Of a stretch of 64,000 nt of DNA, positions 1 to 9,339 are shown piece after piece (within the stretch, counting starts at the first letter, position 1; every line of letters starts with the position of its first letter). Position numbers and translations under genes: made by a program. Source of the DNA: CAYGDP01 sp964348665 (lineage in GTDB: Bacteria > Verrucomicrobiota > Verrucomicrobiia > Palsa-1439 > CAYGDP01); the NCBI GenBank assembly GCA_964348665.1, contig CAYGDP010000011.1, positions 62,001-126,000 of the forward strand, written 5' to 3'. The notes below the pieces were generated by a model, which saw only the letters and a list, made by a program, of their open reading frames with translations, had not been told where the DNA came from and made no database searches.

Positions 1-45
1 GTGAAGCGTTTGGCTGTCCCATTCATAATATTCTTCCTGGGTAAG

Positions 46-519
46 TCAACATGTCCCGAAAAGCCCACATAGATTGGTTTCGGTGGCGAATTCGAAGGCC
101 CCGGTTTTATCACGATTATCCGGTACGATCGAGCGAGACCTAGCCTCGACCGTATCCAGCATTCGCGTGATCGTCGTGGACAGAACCGCGTAATTCACCG
201 GTTTACGGAGAAAAGCGCGTGTCTCCGCACAGTATACTTCCCGAAAAAACTCTGCCGTAATATATTCAGCGCATACGACGACCGGCAGGAATGGGAAGGA
301 TTCCCCGACAACCCGAAAAAAAACAATGGCGTCCTGCTCAGGCATGGACAGGTCCGTAATCAGCAGATCGGGAGGGAACGGCGCTGAATATAGATAACCC
401 ATTGCCCGTGTTGCATCCGGTACAATCACGACGCGATGGCCGCTTTTTTCCAATCGTATGCCGAGTTCGACAGCGAAAACAACATCGCTATCAGCTATCA
501 GAATCAGTTTTGAATCCAT
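46..519 (-). CDS. Single-domain response regulator (CheY-like receiver)
   Basis: The protein has 157 residues and is essentially one receiver domain with no output domain. Visible features are the acidic pair near the N-terminus (ADSD), the phospho-acceptor Asp in the LLITDLSMP strand-loop, and the conserved Lys in LRKPV. It should accept a phosphoryl group from a histidine kinase and act through protein contacts. The final 30 or so residues are low-complexity and not recognised. I chose the ATG at 519 because AGGAAA lies just upstream; a TTG 24 bases further up is also open but has no better signal. No partner kinase is in the window. The domain is clear, the pathway is not. Confidence 0.85.
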   Translation of the reverse strand: MDSKLILIADSDVVFAVELGIRLEKSGHRVVIVPDATRAMGYLYSAPFPPDLLITDLSMPEQDAIVFFRVVGESFPFLPVVVCAEYITAEFFREVYCAETRAFLRKPVNYAVLSTTITRMLDTVEARSRSIVPDNRDKTGAFEFATETNLCGLFGTC

Positions 520-735
520 GGAATTTTCCTTTCTTGGAGGCAATCAAGCAAGCGTCATACCAATGCATAATTTAGATGATTTCGTGCTCATCAAGCCGAT
601 ATTCACCGAGATGCACCTTGCCAAAGTGGCATTCACAATCCTTTTGCGGCCAATTTGGCAGGAGAGAGTGTTATCGAAATAACTTGTCGTGAAATAAGCC
701 AATCAATATTTCACGATCGGGGGAGACAATTAACG

Positions 736-2520
736 TCACTTTTTCATATGCATCTTCGCCAGAAACTTCTCCACCCCGGCCAATTTCATCGTATTGATCA
801 CGTCGCCCTTCGATAGCCATCCTTTCCGCGCAATCCCAATTCCAATGGCGAGATGTTGAAAGCCCCCAATACGATGGGCATCTGGGTTAATGGAGGTTTT
901 AACGCCTTTTCCAGTCGCGTATTTCCACAACCGCCAATCCATATCGAGCCGGCGTGGATTGCAATTCAGCTCGATGAGACAACCGCTCTCGGCGGCGGCG
1001 TCAATGACCGCGCGCTGATTGACCGCGTACGGCTCTCGCGAGAGCAATAACCGCCCCGTCATGTGCCCGAGCATCGTGACACGCGGATTCTGAACGACGC
1101 GAATGATGCGCTTGGTCATCTCGGCTTCGCTCTGCGTAAAACTCGCGTGAACACTGGCCACGACGTAGTCGAACTCGGCGAGGAAATCATCGCTGAAATC
1201 GAGCCGTCCATCGGCGAGAATGTCGCACTCGACCCCTGCAAAGATTTTGAAATCGTTCTTGGCAAATTTTTCGTTTAGTTTTTCGATTTCTTTGCGCTGT
1301 TCGCGAAACCGTTTCTCGTCGAGGCCGTTGGCTTGGAAAGACGATTTGCTGTGGTCTGCCATGCCGAGATATTGGAGACCGAGATCGTGAGCCGCCTGCG
1401 CCATTTCTTCGATGGAATTTCGTCCATCGCTCCAGGTCGAGTGACAATGAAACGTTCCGCAAAGGTTTTCCTTCTCAATGAGTTCCGGCAACTCATGCCT
1501 TTCTGCGGCTTCGATCTCGCCCGTATCCTCGCGAAGTTCTGGCTCAACATAATCTAGCTTGAGGGCGGCATACAAGTCTTCCTCGGTCTTGCACTTGATC
1601 GAGCTGCCCAACTCCTTTGCGCTCTGATTTTTTTCGGCCGCAGGCGAGAAGCCATACTCATTGAGCGAGAGGTTCTTGAGTTTCAGCGCGCGGGCGCGCA
1701 GGGCGATGTTGTGTTCCTTACTGCCCGTGAAATAATTCAGCGCGAACGGAAACTGCGCATCGGTTACCACGCGCAGGTCGGCGCCGATGCCGCCTTTTCC
1801 GTCCGGCGTGGAAAGCACGACGCTGGCGCGGGTCTCGCCTTTCGATGTGATTTCTTTCACGCTGGGTTGGTTGACAAAAAAATCCATCACCGCTGCCGCA
1901 TCGCGTTCCCTGCAACTGACCAAAAAATCCAAATCGCCGATGGTTTCGCGGCAGCGTCGCAAGCTGCCCGCGACCTCGACGCGAATCGCCAAAGGATGCT
2001 CGCGCAACGCATCCTTGATCGGCATTGCAGTGGCGTACGCTTCATCGAAGAGACGACGTTTGCCGTAGAGTCGCATCTGTTCGATGCCGTGCAACAGTTT
2101 CTCCTGTGATTTTTCGCCAAATCCGTCCAGCTCGGCGACCTTGCCCGCTTTGCAGGCGGCCTCCAATTTTTCGATCGTATCGATTTTGAGTTTATCGTGG
2201 AGCGCTTTGATTCGTTTCGGGCCGAGATTGGGAATGCGAAGCATCGCCAGCATCCCTTCAGGCACGGACGACTGCAGTTCGTCAAAGAACTTCAGACGAC
2301 CAGTCGCGATCATCTCGCTGATTTTGGCGGCAAGGTCTTTGCCAATGCCTTTGATGTCGGTGAGCCGATTTTCTGCGGAGAGTTTGGCCAGGTCATCCGG
2401 CACCACCTCGATGGTTCTCGCTGCGTTTTGGTAGGCGCGCACGCGAAAGGGATTCTCGCCTTTCAGTTCGAGAATGGTCGCAATCTGCTCGAAAATCTCC
2501 GCGATGTCGCCTTTATCCAT
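736..2520 (-). CDS. polX: DNA polymerase X family protein with PHP domain
   Basis: The protein has 594 residues, close to the roughly 570 of bacterial PolX. Order: helix-hairpin-helix segments (about residues 40-150; IKGIGKDLAAKI, PNLGPKRIKAL and DGFGEKSQEKL), a nucleotidyltransferase core with AGSLRRCRETIGDLDF (Ser about 186, Asp about 196 and 198) and a later catalytic Asp in GADLRVV. The C-terminal PHP domain shows metal-ligand motifs FHCHSTWSDG, GMADHS, VECDI, SVHASF, LGHMTGR and NPDAH. The family fills short gaps in base-excision repair, and the PHP part gives 3'-5' exonuclease activity. The start at 2520 (MDKGDIAEIF) fits family N-termini; a GTG 30 bases upstream is open too. It appears to be a stand-alone gene. 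Confidence 0.93.
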   Translation of the reverse strand: MDKGDIAEIFEQIATILELKGENPFRVRAYQNAARTIEVVPDDLAKLSAENRLTDIKGIGKDLAAKISEMIATGRLKFFDELQSSVPEGMLAMLRIPNLGPKRIKALHDKLKIDTIEKLEAACKAGKVAELDGFGEKSQEKLLHGIEQMRLYGKRRLFDEAYATAMPIKDALREHPLAIRVEVAGSLRRCRETIGDLDFLVSCRERDAAAVMDFFVNQPSVKEITSKGETRASVVLSTPDGKGGIGADLRVVTDAQFPFALNYFTGSKEHNIALRARALKLKNLSLNEYGFSPAAEKNQSAKELGSSIKCKTEEDLYAALKLDYVEPELREDTGEIEAAERHELPELIEKENLCGTFHCHSTWSDGRNSIEEMAQAAHDLGLQYLGMADHSKSSFQANGLDEKRFREQRKEIEKLNEKFAKNDFKIFAGVECDILADGRLDFSDDFLAEFDYVVASVHASFTQSEAEMTKRIIRVVQNPRVTMLGHMTGRLLLSREPYAVNQRAVIDAAAESGCLIELNCNPRRLDMDWRLWKYATGKGVKTSINPDAHRIGGFQHLAIGIGIARKGWLSKGDVINTMKLAGVEKFLAKMHMKK

Positions 2521-2653
2521 AGCGAGAACAGATTCTAGCCCGCGAACCACGCGAAATCACGCGAAAAGCGCTGCGCGCTTTCAATGCTGCCCAGCTTCGC
2601 GTATCCTTGCGCGTGTGACAAACGAACGCAAAGACGAGTCAGCGCTGCGCGCG

Positions 2654-4645
2654 ATGTTGCTTCCGGCAGAATCACGACCTTGGCTGTTGTGGCTTGTTTT
2701 GGCAGCCGTGGCGGCGGCGATCAGCCTGACGAGCTTGACGCAAAAGTGCGCGACGTTTGATGAGCCTGCGCATTTGCCGAGCGGGTGGACGCATTGGCGT
2801 TACGGAGATTTTCGGCTGGAATCGGATCATCCGCCGTTGGCTAGGCTCTGGGCATCCTTGCCGTGGTTGTTGGGCGATGTAAAACTTTCGGAGACAGCGC
2901 AACAGGATTGGAAGTTGGCGTTGCCTCCCGACGAAACGAAATCGCTGGAGCTGATGCACATTGATCTGGTGTATGCGTTCGGTCACGACACGCTTTATGC
3001 CAGTGGCAACGACGCGGACGCGTTGTTGCGCGCGGGACGGCGAATGATGGCGCTCTGGTGGCTGGCGGGTAGCGCTCTGGTGTTTGCATGGGGGAGAAAA
3101 CTCGGGGGGTTCGCCACAGGGATTGTTGCCGCGGCGTTGTGGTTGTTCGACCCGAATTTGATTGCGCATGGTCAACTAACAACGAACGACGTGGCGGTGA
3201 CAGCGGCCATGGCGGCGGCGGTTTATGGTCTGTGGCGCGTTTGCCAAAATTTGTCTCTAAGGAACTTGTTGCTGGCTGGTGCTTTATTCGGCACAGCGTT
3301 TCTAACAAAGTTTTCCGCGTTGGCGCTATTGCCCGCGATGATCACCTTATTTGGCGCAAGAGCAATACGGCAAGAACCCTGGCCGGTCACATGGCCCCAA
3401 ACAAGATCACTATTGACGATGAGGGAACGATGGCGCGGCGCATTCTTGGCGGCGACCGTGGTTCTCGCGGTAAGTTGGATTTTGATTTGGGCGTGCTACG
3501 GATTTCGCTGGCAAGCCGGAGCGAGTAATGAGCCTGGCCGATTCCCTGTCGCGGCAATGATGGATTCAATCAAGCGCAAAGCAATGGCGCGTGAAGGCAT
3601 CGTACAGCCAACTGCAGAGCAGATTGGGGCCACTCGGCTTGGTTTCTTGCCGCGTGCATTTTTGTTTGCCCACAAGGCGCGATTGTTGCCTGAAGCCTAT
3701 ACTTATGGGCTGCTTTCGACCTATCATCGCACTAGCAGCGGTGGTGGGTTCATCGCGGGGCGACATTCAACTGAAGGTTTCTGGTATTTCTTTCCTGTTG
3801 TATTTCTTTGCAAGACCCCAGTGCCCGTGCTACTCGCGATCGGGATCGCAATGGCACTTTTGATACGACGGCGCTGGAAACTTGTGTTCGATGACTGGTT
3901 TCTGCTCGTGCCCATTGCGGTTTATCTCGGATTTGCACTCACCTCGCGCGTGAATCTTGGCCTGCGTCATCTTTTGCCGATTTATCCGTTTCTCTTTCTG
4001 CTGGCGGCGCGCGGTCTAGCGGAGCTGCGAACGCGATGGATGATCACTATGCTAGCGGCATGGCTTGGCTGGAATGCGCTCTGGACATGGCCGAATTATC
4101 TGACGTTTTTCAACGAACCGGCTCGCGCGGTCGCTGCAATGATAAATCACAACGCAGGCAGCAGTGTTCTAGAGGAAACTTTTGGGCGCCGTCACAACGG
4201 CTGGCGATTATTGGTGGATTCGAATGTGGATTGGGGACAGGATTTGCCGGCACTCGCGCAATGGCAAAGGGACAATGCCGGCGATCAGGATATTTACCTC
4301 GGATACTTTGGACGCGCCAATCCCGCCTATTACGGGATCCATTACATCAATTTGCCGCGTGACGACGGTTTCGCCGGCAATCCAACCGGTTCGGGAGCGT
4401 ATCCATTTGGGCCGCCGCCTCAACCTCTGCGATTCCCTTGCCATGTCGCGGTGAGCGTTACGTATTTGCAAGGCCTTTACGTGGGAGCAAAAGCCCAGCA
4501 AGATTATCTGGCACTGCGCGATATACTGCCCATTGCCAATATTGGCAATTCGATTCTCATTTATCGATTGGAGAAGCCAGCCGTTTTTGATGCAAGAATT
4601 ATTCGTGACCACCACCGAGATTCGAGGATACAATCTGGATTATGA
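2654..4645 (+). CDS. Multi-pass membrane glycosyltransferase-like protein (GT39/ArnT-like)
   Basis: About 663 residues with roughly ten hydrophobic helices. After the first helix comes TFDEPAHLPSGW; an acidic pair in the first extracytoplasmic loop is the catalytic signature of protein O-mannosyltransferase/ArnT-type (GT-C) enzymes. The soluble C-terminal part contains SNVDWGQDLPALAQW, often seen in this bacterial group. The likely reaction is transfer of a sugar from a polyprenyl-phosphate donor to an acceptor outside the membrane; the substrate is unknown. The reading frame is open upstream to 2474. A GTG at 2615 and the ATG at 2654 are the plausible starts and neither has a strong ribosome site. 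The stop overlaps the next start as ATGA, so the two genes are co-translated. Confidence 0.75.
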   Translation: MLLPAESRPWLLWLVLAAVAAAISLTSLTQKCATFDEPAHLPSGWTHWRYGDFRLESDHPPLARLWASLPWLLGDVKLSETAQQDWKLALPPDETKSLELMHIDLVYAFGHDTLYASGNDADALLRAGRRMMALWWLAGSALVFAWGRKLGGFATGIVAAALWLFDPNLIAHGQLTTNDVAVTAAMAAAVYGLWRVCQNLSLRNLLLAGALFGTAFLTKFSALALLPAMITLFGARAIRQEPWPVTWPQTRSLLTMRERWRGAFLAATVVLAVSWILIWACYGFRWQAGASNEPGRFPVAAMMDSIKRKAMAREGIVQPTAEQIGATRLGFLPRAFLFAHKARLLPEAYTYGLLSTYHRTSSGGGFIAGRHSTEGFWYFFPVVFLCKTPVPVLLAIGIAMALLIRRRWKLVFDDWFLLVPIAVYLGFALTSRVNLGLRHLLPIYPFLFLLAARGLAELRTRWMITMLAAWLGWNALWTWPNYLTFFNEPARAVAAMINHNAGSSVLEETFGRRHNGWRLLVDSNVDWGQDLPALAQWQRDNAGDQDIYLGYFGRANPAYYGIHYINLPRDDGFAGNPTGSGAYPFGPPPQPLRFPCHVAVSVTYLQGLYVGAKAQQDYLALRDILPIANIGNSILIYRLEKPAVFDARIIRDHHRDSRIQSGL

Positions 4646-5505
4646 AAAATACGACCCTGATATTGGCGATGCTGACCGCCATGGCTGGCGTTGCATTCGG
4701 GCAAGGTACAACTGACATCACGATTTCGTGGGAGAAAAACACGCTCACGATTCGCTCGCCACGAATACCGGGGGAACGTGTGGATACAAACTATCTCGAG
4801 GCCTTCTGCCGAAAAGGTGGACATGACCGAGAGTGGGGTCAGACCGTCGTCCCTCACACCACCAAGCTGGTCAGCGCGGCGCCCGACCAGAAATCATTGG
4901 AGCTGGAAAGTCGGGTGGTTGACAAAGCGCCACGGTCCGATGGACCTGTCGCGCTGACGACCCAAGCTCGCATGAAACACGAAATTCGCGCGGTTGCTGA
5001 CGGCGTGGAGTTTCGGTTGACAATCACGAATCTTACCGATCAAGCCCTTGATATTGATTGGGCGCAGCCCTGTATGCGCGTGGATCGGTTCACCGGATTG
5101 AACCAGAACGATTACATCCGCAAATGTTTCATATTTACCGACAAGGGATTGGCAATGCTCGACAAATTGCCGCGCGCGGAAGAAGCGCGCTATCGTGGCG
5201 GACAGGTTTACGTGCCGAAAGGAATTCCACCCGAAGACGTAAATCCGCGTCCAATCTCGACGGTCACACCCGCCAACCAACTGATCGGCTGCATCTCGGC
5301 CGACGACAAATATCTGCTGGCGATGGCATTTGAGCCTGGTGAAGAACTGTTTCAAGGTGTAGTCGTCTGCGTCCACAACGACTTCCGCATCGGCGGCCTC
5401 GCGCCGAAAGAGACCAAAAAAATCTTCGGCAAAGTATATTTCATAGAGAACGACACCGAGAAGCTACTCAAACATTATCGAGCCGATTTTGAGCCCAAAA
5501 AATGA
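4642..5505 (+). CDS. Secreted protein of unknown function
   Basis: The 287-residue product has a clear signal peptide (MKNTTLILAMLTAMAGVAFG, then Q) and a mature part that looks all-beta, with no transmembrane segments afterwards. I do not recognise catalytic motifs. Phrases such as VEFRLTITNLTDQALDIDWAQPCMRVDRFTG suggest a carbohydrate-active or sugar-binding beta-sandwich, but this is inference. The start overlaps the stop of the membrane glycosyltransferase (ATGA) and a run of glycan-related genes follows, so a periplasmic role in glycan handling is plausible. Confidence 0.6.
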   Translation: MKNTTLILAMLTAMAGVAFGQGTTDITISWEKNTLTIRSPRIPGERVDTNYLEAFCRKGGHDREWGQTVVPHTTKLVSAAPDQKSLELESRVVDKAPRSDGPVALTTQARMKHEIRAVADGVEFRLTITNLTDQALDIDWAQPCMRVDRFTGLNQNDYIRKCFIFTDKGLAMLDKLPRAEEARYRGGQVYVPKGIPPEDVNPRPISTVTPANQLIGCISADDKYLLAMAFEPGEELFQGVVVCVHNDFRIGGLAPKETKKIFGKVYFIENDTEKLLKHYRADFEPKK

Positions 5506-5518
5506 AAGACGACAAGCC

Positions 5519-5614
5519 ATGATACCCAAACCTCGGCTCGTGCTGATTCTCGCCGCGGGCGCTGGCATGAGCGTGTCCTTAGATTTTACTCGTGTCGTTG
5601 CTCGAATTGGGTAA
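5519..5614 (+). pseudogene. Relic of a duplicated signal-peptide region (31 codons)
   Basis: This tiny reading frame begins MIPKPRLVLILAAGAG and closely resembles the first residues of the mannosidase-like gene at 6614 (MKLNPRLVMILAAASLV). The bases just before both starts also match (gacaagccatg against gataagccatg), as does the stretch reading cctcggctcgtg...attctcgccgcg. Similarity fades after about 50 bases and the frame then stops. I read it as the leftover 5' end of a second copy of the mannosidase-type gene, or of a shared leader, rather than a functional peptide gene. Confidence 0.55.
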
Positions 5615-5636
5615 TGATTTTGCAAAAGGAGAAGCT

Positions 5637-6584
5637 ATGAAAGAAAAGAGAATCTTGTGGATGGCAATGGGTGTGTTGGCAATTTCCACGGTTGCCGCGT
5701 GGGCTGCGGACTTGGGCGATCGCGCGCCAACGTTGAAGGCCGCGACCTGGATCAAGGGCGAGAAAGTGGATTTGGCAGCGGGCAAAGGCAAAACCGTCTT
5801 TGTCATCGAATTTTTCTCGACGGAGTGCGATTCGTGTCGGCAAAGCATCCCGCTCCTGACCGCGATCCAAAAGAAGTTCAAAGACCAGGGCGTCGTGGTT
5901 GTCGGTATCACCGAGGCGGAGGCGGCCGATGCGAAATCCTACGTCAAAAAGACGGGGGACGATCTGAGTTTTACGGTGGGCATGGATCGGGATGGTGAAA
6001 TCTCTGAAGAGTACCTGGGCGACATTGGCCAGCGACAGAGTCATCTCTGTTTTGTCGTGGATAAAAACGGCACTGTTCTCTGGCACGGCCCGCCGCGCAT
6101 GGGCGTTGAGTCTGCGCTCGAGCAAATCGTGGCGGGCAAATACGACCTCGAACAGGCCAGGAAAATCGCCCAAGCGCCCGACATGGTCAACGACTACTTC
6201 GATCTTGTGGCGGACAAGGACAAAGCCGCCAAAGCCAAAGACATCGGCAACCAGATCCTCGCCGCGGCCGCTTTTGTTCCCGCGCAAACGACAAACTTGT
6301 TTGCCTGGAAAATCCTTACAGGCGAAGAAGTCAGCAACTTCAACCGCGACACCCGCGATCTTGATCTCGGGATGCGCGCCGCCAAGGCGGCCTACGACGC
6401 TTGCGAAGGTCTAGACCCCAACATTGTGGACACGTACGCCCGCGCTTTTTTCGAGACGGGCAAAGTCGCCGAAGCCATCGCGCTGGAGAAAAAAGCCATC
6501 GAGATGACAACGGACGGCAACCTACTCTCTCAATTCCAAGCCGCCCTTGAGGAGTTTCAGAAAAAAGCCAACGAGAAGAAATAG
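5637..6584 (+). CDS. Secreted thioredoxin-like (TlpA/ResA-type) protein with helical C-terminal part
   Basis: The start at 5637 is set by AAAGGAG seven bases upstream. The product has 315 residues: a signal peptide (to about residue 23, ending AWA), then a thioredoxin fold of the AhpC/TSA-Redoxin class with the redox pair C64-x-x-C67 in FFSTECDSCRQS and a later strand LCFVVDKNGTVLWHGPP. The C-terminal third (about residues 180-315) is helical and looks like repeat helices. It probably exchanges disulfides or reduces substrates in the periplasm. The following gene starts only 30 bases downstream, so co-transcription is likely. The fold is sure; the substrate is unknown. Confidence 0.8.
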   Translation: MKEKRILWMAMGVLAISTVAAWAADLGDRAPTLKAATWIKGEKVDLAAGKGKTVFVIEFFSTECDSCRQSIPLLTAIQKKFKDQGVVVVGITEAEAADAKSYVKKTGDDLSFTVGMDRDGEISEEYLGDIGQRQSHLCFVVDKNGTVLWHGPPRMGVESALEQIVAGKYDLEQARKIAQAPDMVNDYFDLVADKDKAAKAKDIGNQILAAAAFVPAQTTNLFAWKILTGEEVSNFNRDTRDLDLGMRAAKAAYDACEGLDPNIVDTYARAFFETGKVAEAIALEKKAIEMTTDGNLLSQFQAALEEFQKKANEKK

Positions 6585-6613
6585 CTCACAGAAAAAACCG
6601 CAAGAGATAAGCC

Positions 6614-9262
6614 ATGAAGCTCAATCCTCGGCTCGTGATGATTCTCGCCGCGGCGTCGCTGGTTGCTCACACCGAAGAGCCGAGCAAACCGATGAATCAA
6701 GAAACGCTCTGGGTCATTCCGCACACGCATTGGGAAGGCGCGGTCTTCAAGACGCGCGAGGAATATTTACAGATGGGACTGCAAAACATCCTCAAGGCAT
6801 TACACCTGCTCCAGACGCAGCCGAGTTATCGCTTCACACTCGATCAAGTGGCCTACGTCAAACCGTTTCTGGAGCGTTATCCCGAACAAGAGGCCGCGTT
6901 CAAGAAATTCGTCAAAGAAGGCCGCCTGCAATTGGTCTGCGGAATGAACGTGATGCCTGATGACAATATGCCCAGCGGCGAGACGACGATCCGACAGATG
7001 CTCTACGGGAAACGCTACTACCGCGACAAACTTGGCGCGGACGTGACCGTTGGCTGGTTTCTCGATACGTTCGGACACCACGCGCAAATGCCGCAACTGC
7101 TCGCCCAGTCTGGGTTCAAATCGTTCTGGTTTTTTCGCGGCGTGCCGCGTCAGGATTTTCCGTCGGAGTTTTTTTGGGAAGGTCTCGATGGGACGCGGAT
7201 TCGCGCCTATTGGTTGCCACACGCGTACGGACTTTTCTACGGCTCGCCCCGTATCCAGAAACAATTTGCCCAGTTTGCTCGCGAGCGATTCGACTCACTC
7301 GCGCCCAACTCGCGCTCGCGCGACCGTGTGGCGTTGGCGGGCGTGGATGTCTCTGCACCCGAAGAACATCTCGCGCCGATGGTCGAGCAATACAGCAAAC
7401 AACCCAACAAGGACTTGCGCCTGCGACTTGCCGTCCCGACGGAGTACGAAGCAGTTGCCGAGAAACAAAAAGACTGGCCAGGCTTCAAAGGCGAGATGAA
7501 CCCGATCTTTCAAGGCATCTACAGCAGCCGAGTCGAACTGAAACAATGGATGCGCGAGATGGAACAGCGCTTGAGTGCAGCCGAAAAACTTTCTGCGATC
7601 TCGCAAGTTCTGGGCGCGCCTTCGCAGCAACGCTTCGGCGACGCGAGCACAAAACTTGACGCGCAGAAATTCACTGACGCGTGGGATTTGGTGACGTTCA
7701 ATCATGCGCACGACCTCGCATCGGGCGTAATGACCGATCACGTGTATGAAGATACGGTGCGCACCTATGAGTTTGCCAAGCGACTCAGCGACCAAATGCA
7801 AGAAGCCGCGTGGGAACGACTGGCGGCAAACATTGATACCCGTGGCGATGGGATTCCGCTCGTCGTCTTCAACCAACTCGGTTGGACGCGCACGGGTCTT
7901 GTCGAGACGACATTGAGTTTCTCGGATGGACTCGGCCGCTCCATCGCCCTCATCGCTCCCGACGGAAAATCTGTGCCGCTCCAAATCCTCGATGCCAACC
8001 GCTACAAAAACGCATCGCTACGCGAAGTCCGTATCGCGTTCGTCGCGCGAGACGTGCCCGCGATGGGCTACGCGGTCTATCACGCAACAGTGAACGCCGA
8101 CAGCGACGCATCACAATTGACGATGAACGCAGACGGCAGCCAATTGGAAAACGAATTTTACCGCGTCACTCTCGATCCCGCCCAGGGCGCGATTACAAGT
8201 TTGCGCGTGAAGGACGGGGATTGGGAGGCGGTTTCGGGACGCGCCAATGTCATTGCGCGCGAAGACGACAAAGGCGATCTGTGGCAGCTTTACCACGGCC
8301 TCGATGGCGGCAGTCGAATCGCGGAAACGAAGAAACAACCTGTCCCGCAGCGAGGCAATGCCAAATTCAGCGATGAATTCACGGGCGCAGTCGGCAAGTT
8401 GCGTGCTGGGCCTGTCGTGCAGGAATTCCGTGTTGTCCATCCATTCGACTCAGGACAGTTCGCCACAACGGTGCGACTCATCGAGGGCGTTCGCCGCGTC
8501 GAGATCGCAACCGAATTGGTCAATCAACAAAAACAAGTCCGCTATCAAGCGCTTTTCCCGACGACGATCCTCGATGGGCGTAATGTTCACGAAATTCCCT
8601 TTGGCGCAAGCGAGCGATCCGTTGGTGTCGAATTCCCAGCCCAGAATTGGGTGGATTATAGTAATCGCGAGCGCGGTTTGACGTTGCTCAACATCGGCCT
8701 TGTCGGCAATGTCACGACCGATGGCACGTTGATGCTCTCGTTGTTGCGCTCGCACGACCTCGGCGCATACGGTTTTGGCGGTGGATACGAGCCGGGCATG
8801 ACCTCCAATACGGGTTTTGAGCTTGGTCAACGCCGCACACTGCGTTACGCCCTGCTACCACATACGGGTAACTGGAGCGACGCGGGCGTTTTTCGCGACG
8901 GATGGGAATTCAATCAACCGTTACTCTGCCGCAAGACCACTGCGCACGCGGGGGCGTTGCCAACGCGCTGGGGCTTGGCCGAAATCGCTCCCGCCAACGT
9001 CGTTCTTTCTGCTCTCAAACCGGGCACCGACGGTGCGATCATCGTGCGCGTGTACGAAGCCGCAGGTAAGCCAACGACAAACGCTTCCATACACTTCGGC
9101 GCAAAAATCCGCTCCGCCCACGAATGTAATCTCATCGAAGATCTCGGCAAGAGTGTCAAACCGCGCGGCGACACGATCGAGTTCAGCCTGCGCCCGTTCG
9201 AGATCAAAACATTTCGCATCCTACTCGAACCTCTTTTGTCTAGTCGCAGCAGAAAGCCTTGA
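6614..9262 (+). CDS. Glycoside hydrolase family 38 alpha-mannosidase-like protein
   Basis: The 882-residue protein has a signal peptide (MKLNPRLVMILAAASLVAH). The N-terminal catalytic domain has H37-T-H39-W-E41, the GWFLDTFGHHAQMP block with candidate nucleophile D151, and NHAHD around residue 360. The C-terminal half is the beta-rich domain usual for GH38. The family hydrolyses alpha-mannosides with a zinc-bound active site. In most bacterial members the first motif reads HTHWD followed by REW; here the Asp is Glu and the REW is missing, so this may be a divergent subfamily with altered specificity. It sits among other carbohydrate genes. Family assignment is firm; substrate and activity are open. 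Confidence 0.82.
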   Translation: MKLNPRLVMILAAASLVAHTEEPSKPMNQETLWVIPHTHWEGAVFKTREEYLQMGLQNILKALHLLQTQPSYRFTLDQVAYVKPFLERYPEQEAAFKKFVKEGRLQLVCGMNVMPDDNMPSGETTIRQMLYGKRYYRDKLGADVTVGWFLDTFGHHAQMPQLLAQSGFKSFWFFRGVPRQDFPSEFFWEGLDGTRIRAYWLPHAYGLFYGSPRIQKQFAQFARERFDSLAPNSRSRDRVALAGVDVSAPEEHLAPMVEQYSKQPNKDLRLRLAVPTEYEAVAEKQKDWPGFKGEMNPIFQGIYSSRVELKQWMREMEQRLSAAEKLSAISQVLGAPSQQRFGDASTKLDAQKFTDAWDLVTFNHAHDLASGVMTDHVYEDTVRTYEFAKRLSDQMQEAAWERLAANIDTRGDGIPLVVFNQLGWTRTGLVETTLSFSDGLGRSIALIAPDGKSVPLQILDANRYKNASLREVRIAFVARDVPAMGYAVYHATVNADSDASQLTMNADGSQLENEFYRVTLDPAQGAITSLRVKDGDWEAVSGRANVIAREDDKGDLWQLYHGLDGGSRIAETKKQPVPQRGNAKFSDEFTGAVGKLRAGPVVQEFRVVHPFDSGQFATTVRLIEGVRRVEIATELVNQQKQVRYQALFPTTILDGRNVHEIPFGASERSVGVEFPAQNWVDYSNRERGLTLLNIGLVGNVTTDGTLMLSLLRSHDLGAYGFGGGYEPGMTSNTGFELGQRRTLRYALLPHTGNWSDAGVFRDGWEFNQPLLCRKTTAHAGALPTRWGLAEIAPANVVLSALKPGTDGAIIVRVYEAAGKPTTNASIHFGAKIRSAHECNLIEDLGKSVKPRGDTIEFSLRPFEIKTFRILLEPLLSSRSRKP

Positions 9263-9339
9263 CCGATTTGTCGCAACCCGCTCACCGTGAGAAAATCGGC
9301 TTGCGATGATCGCTTCGTAGGTTCACAGTCCGGTTCCTG

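Noticed and set aside
853..1557. Plus-strand frames inside the polX gene
   Set aside because: Shadows of polX with no family resemblance.
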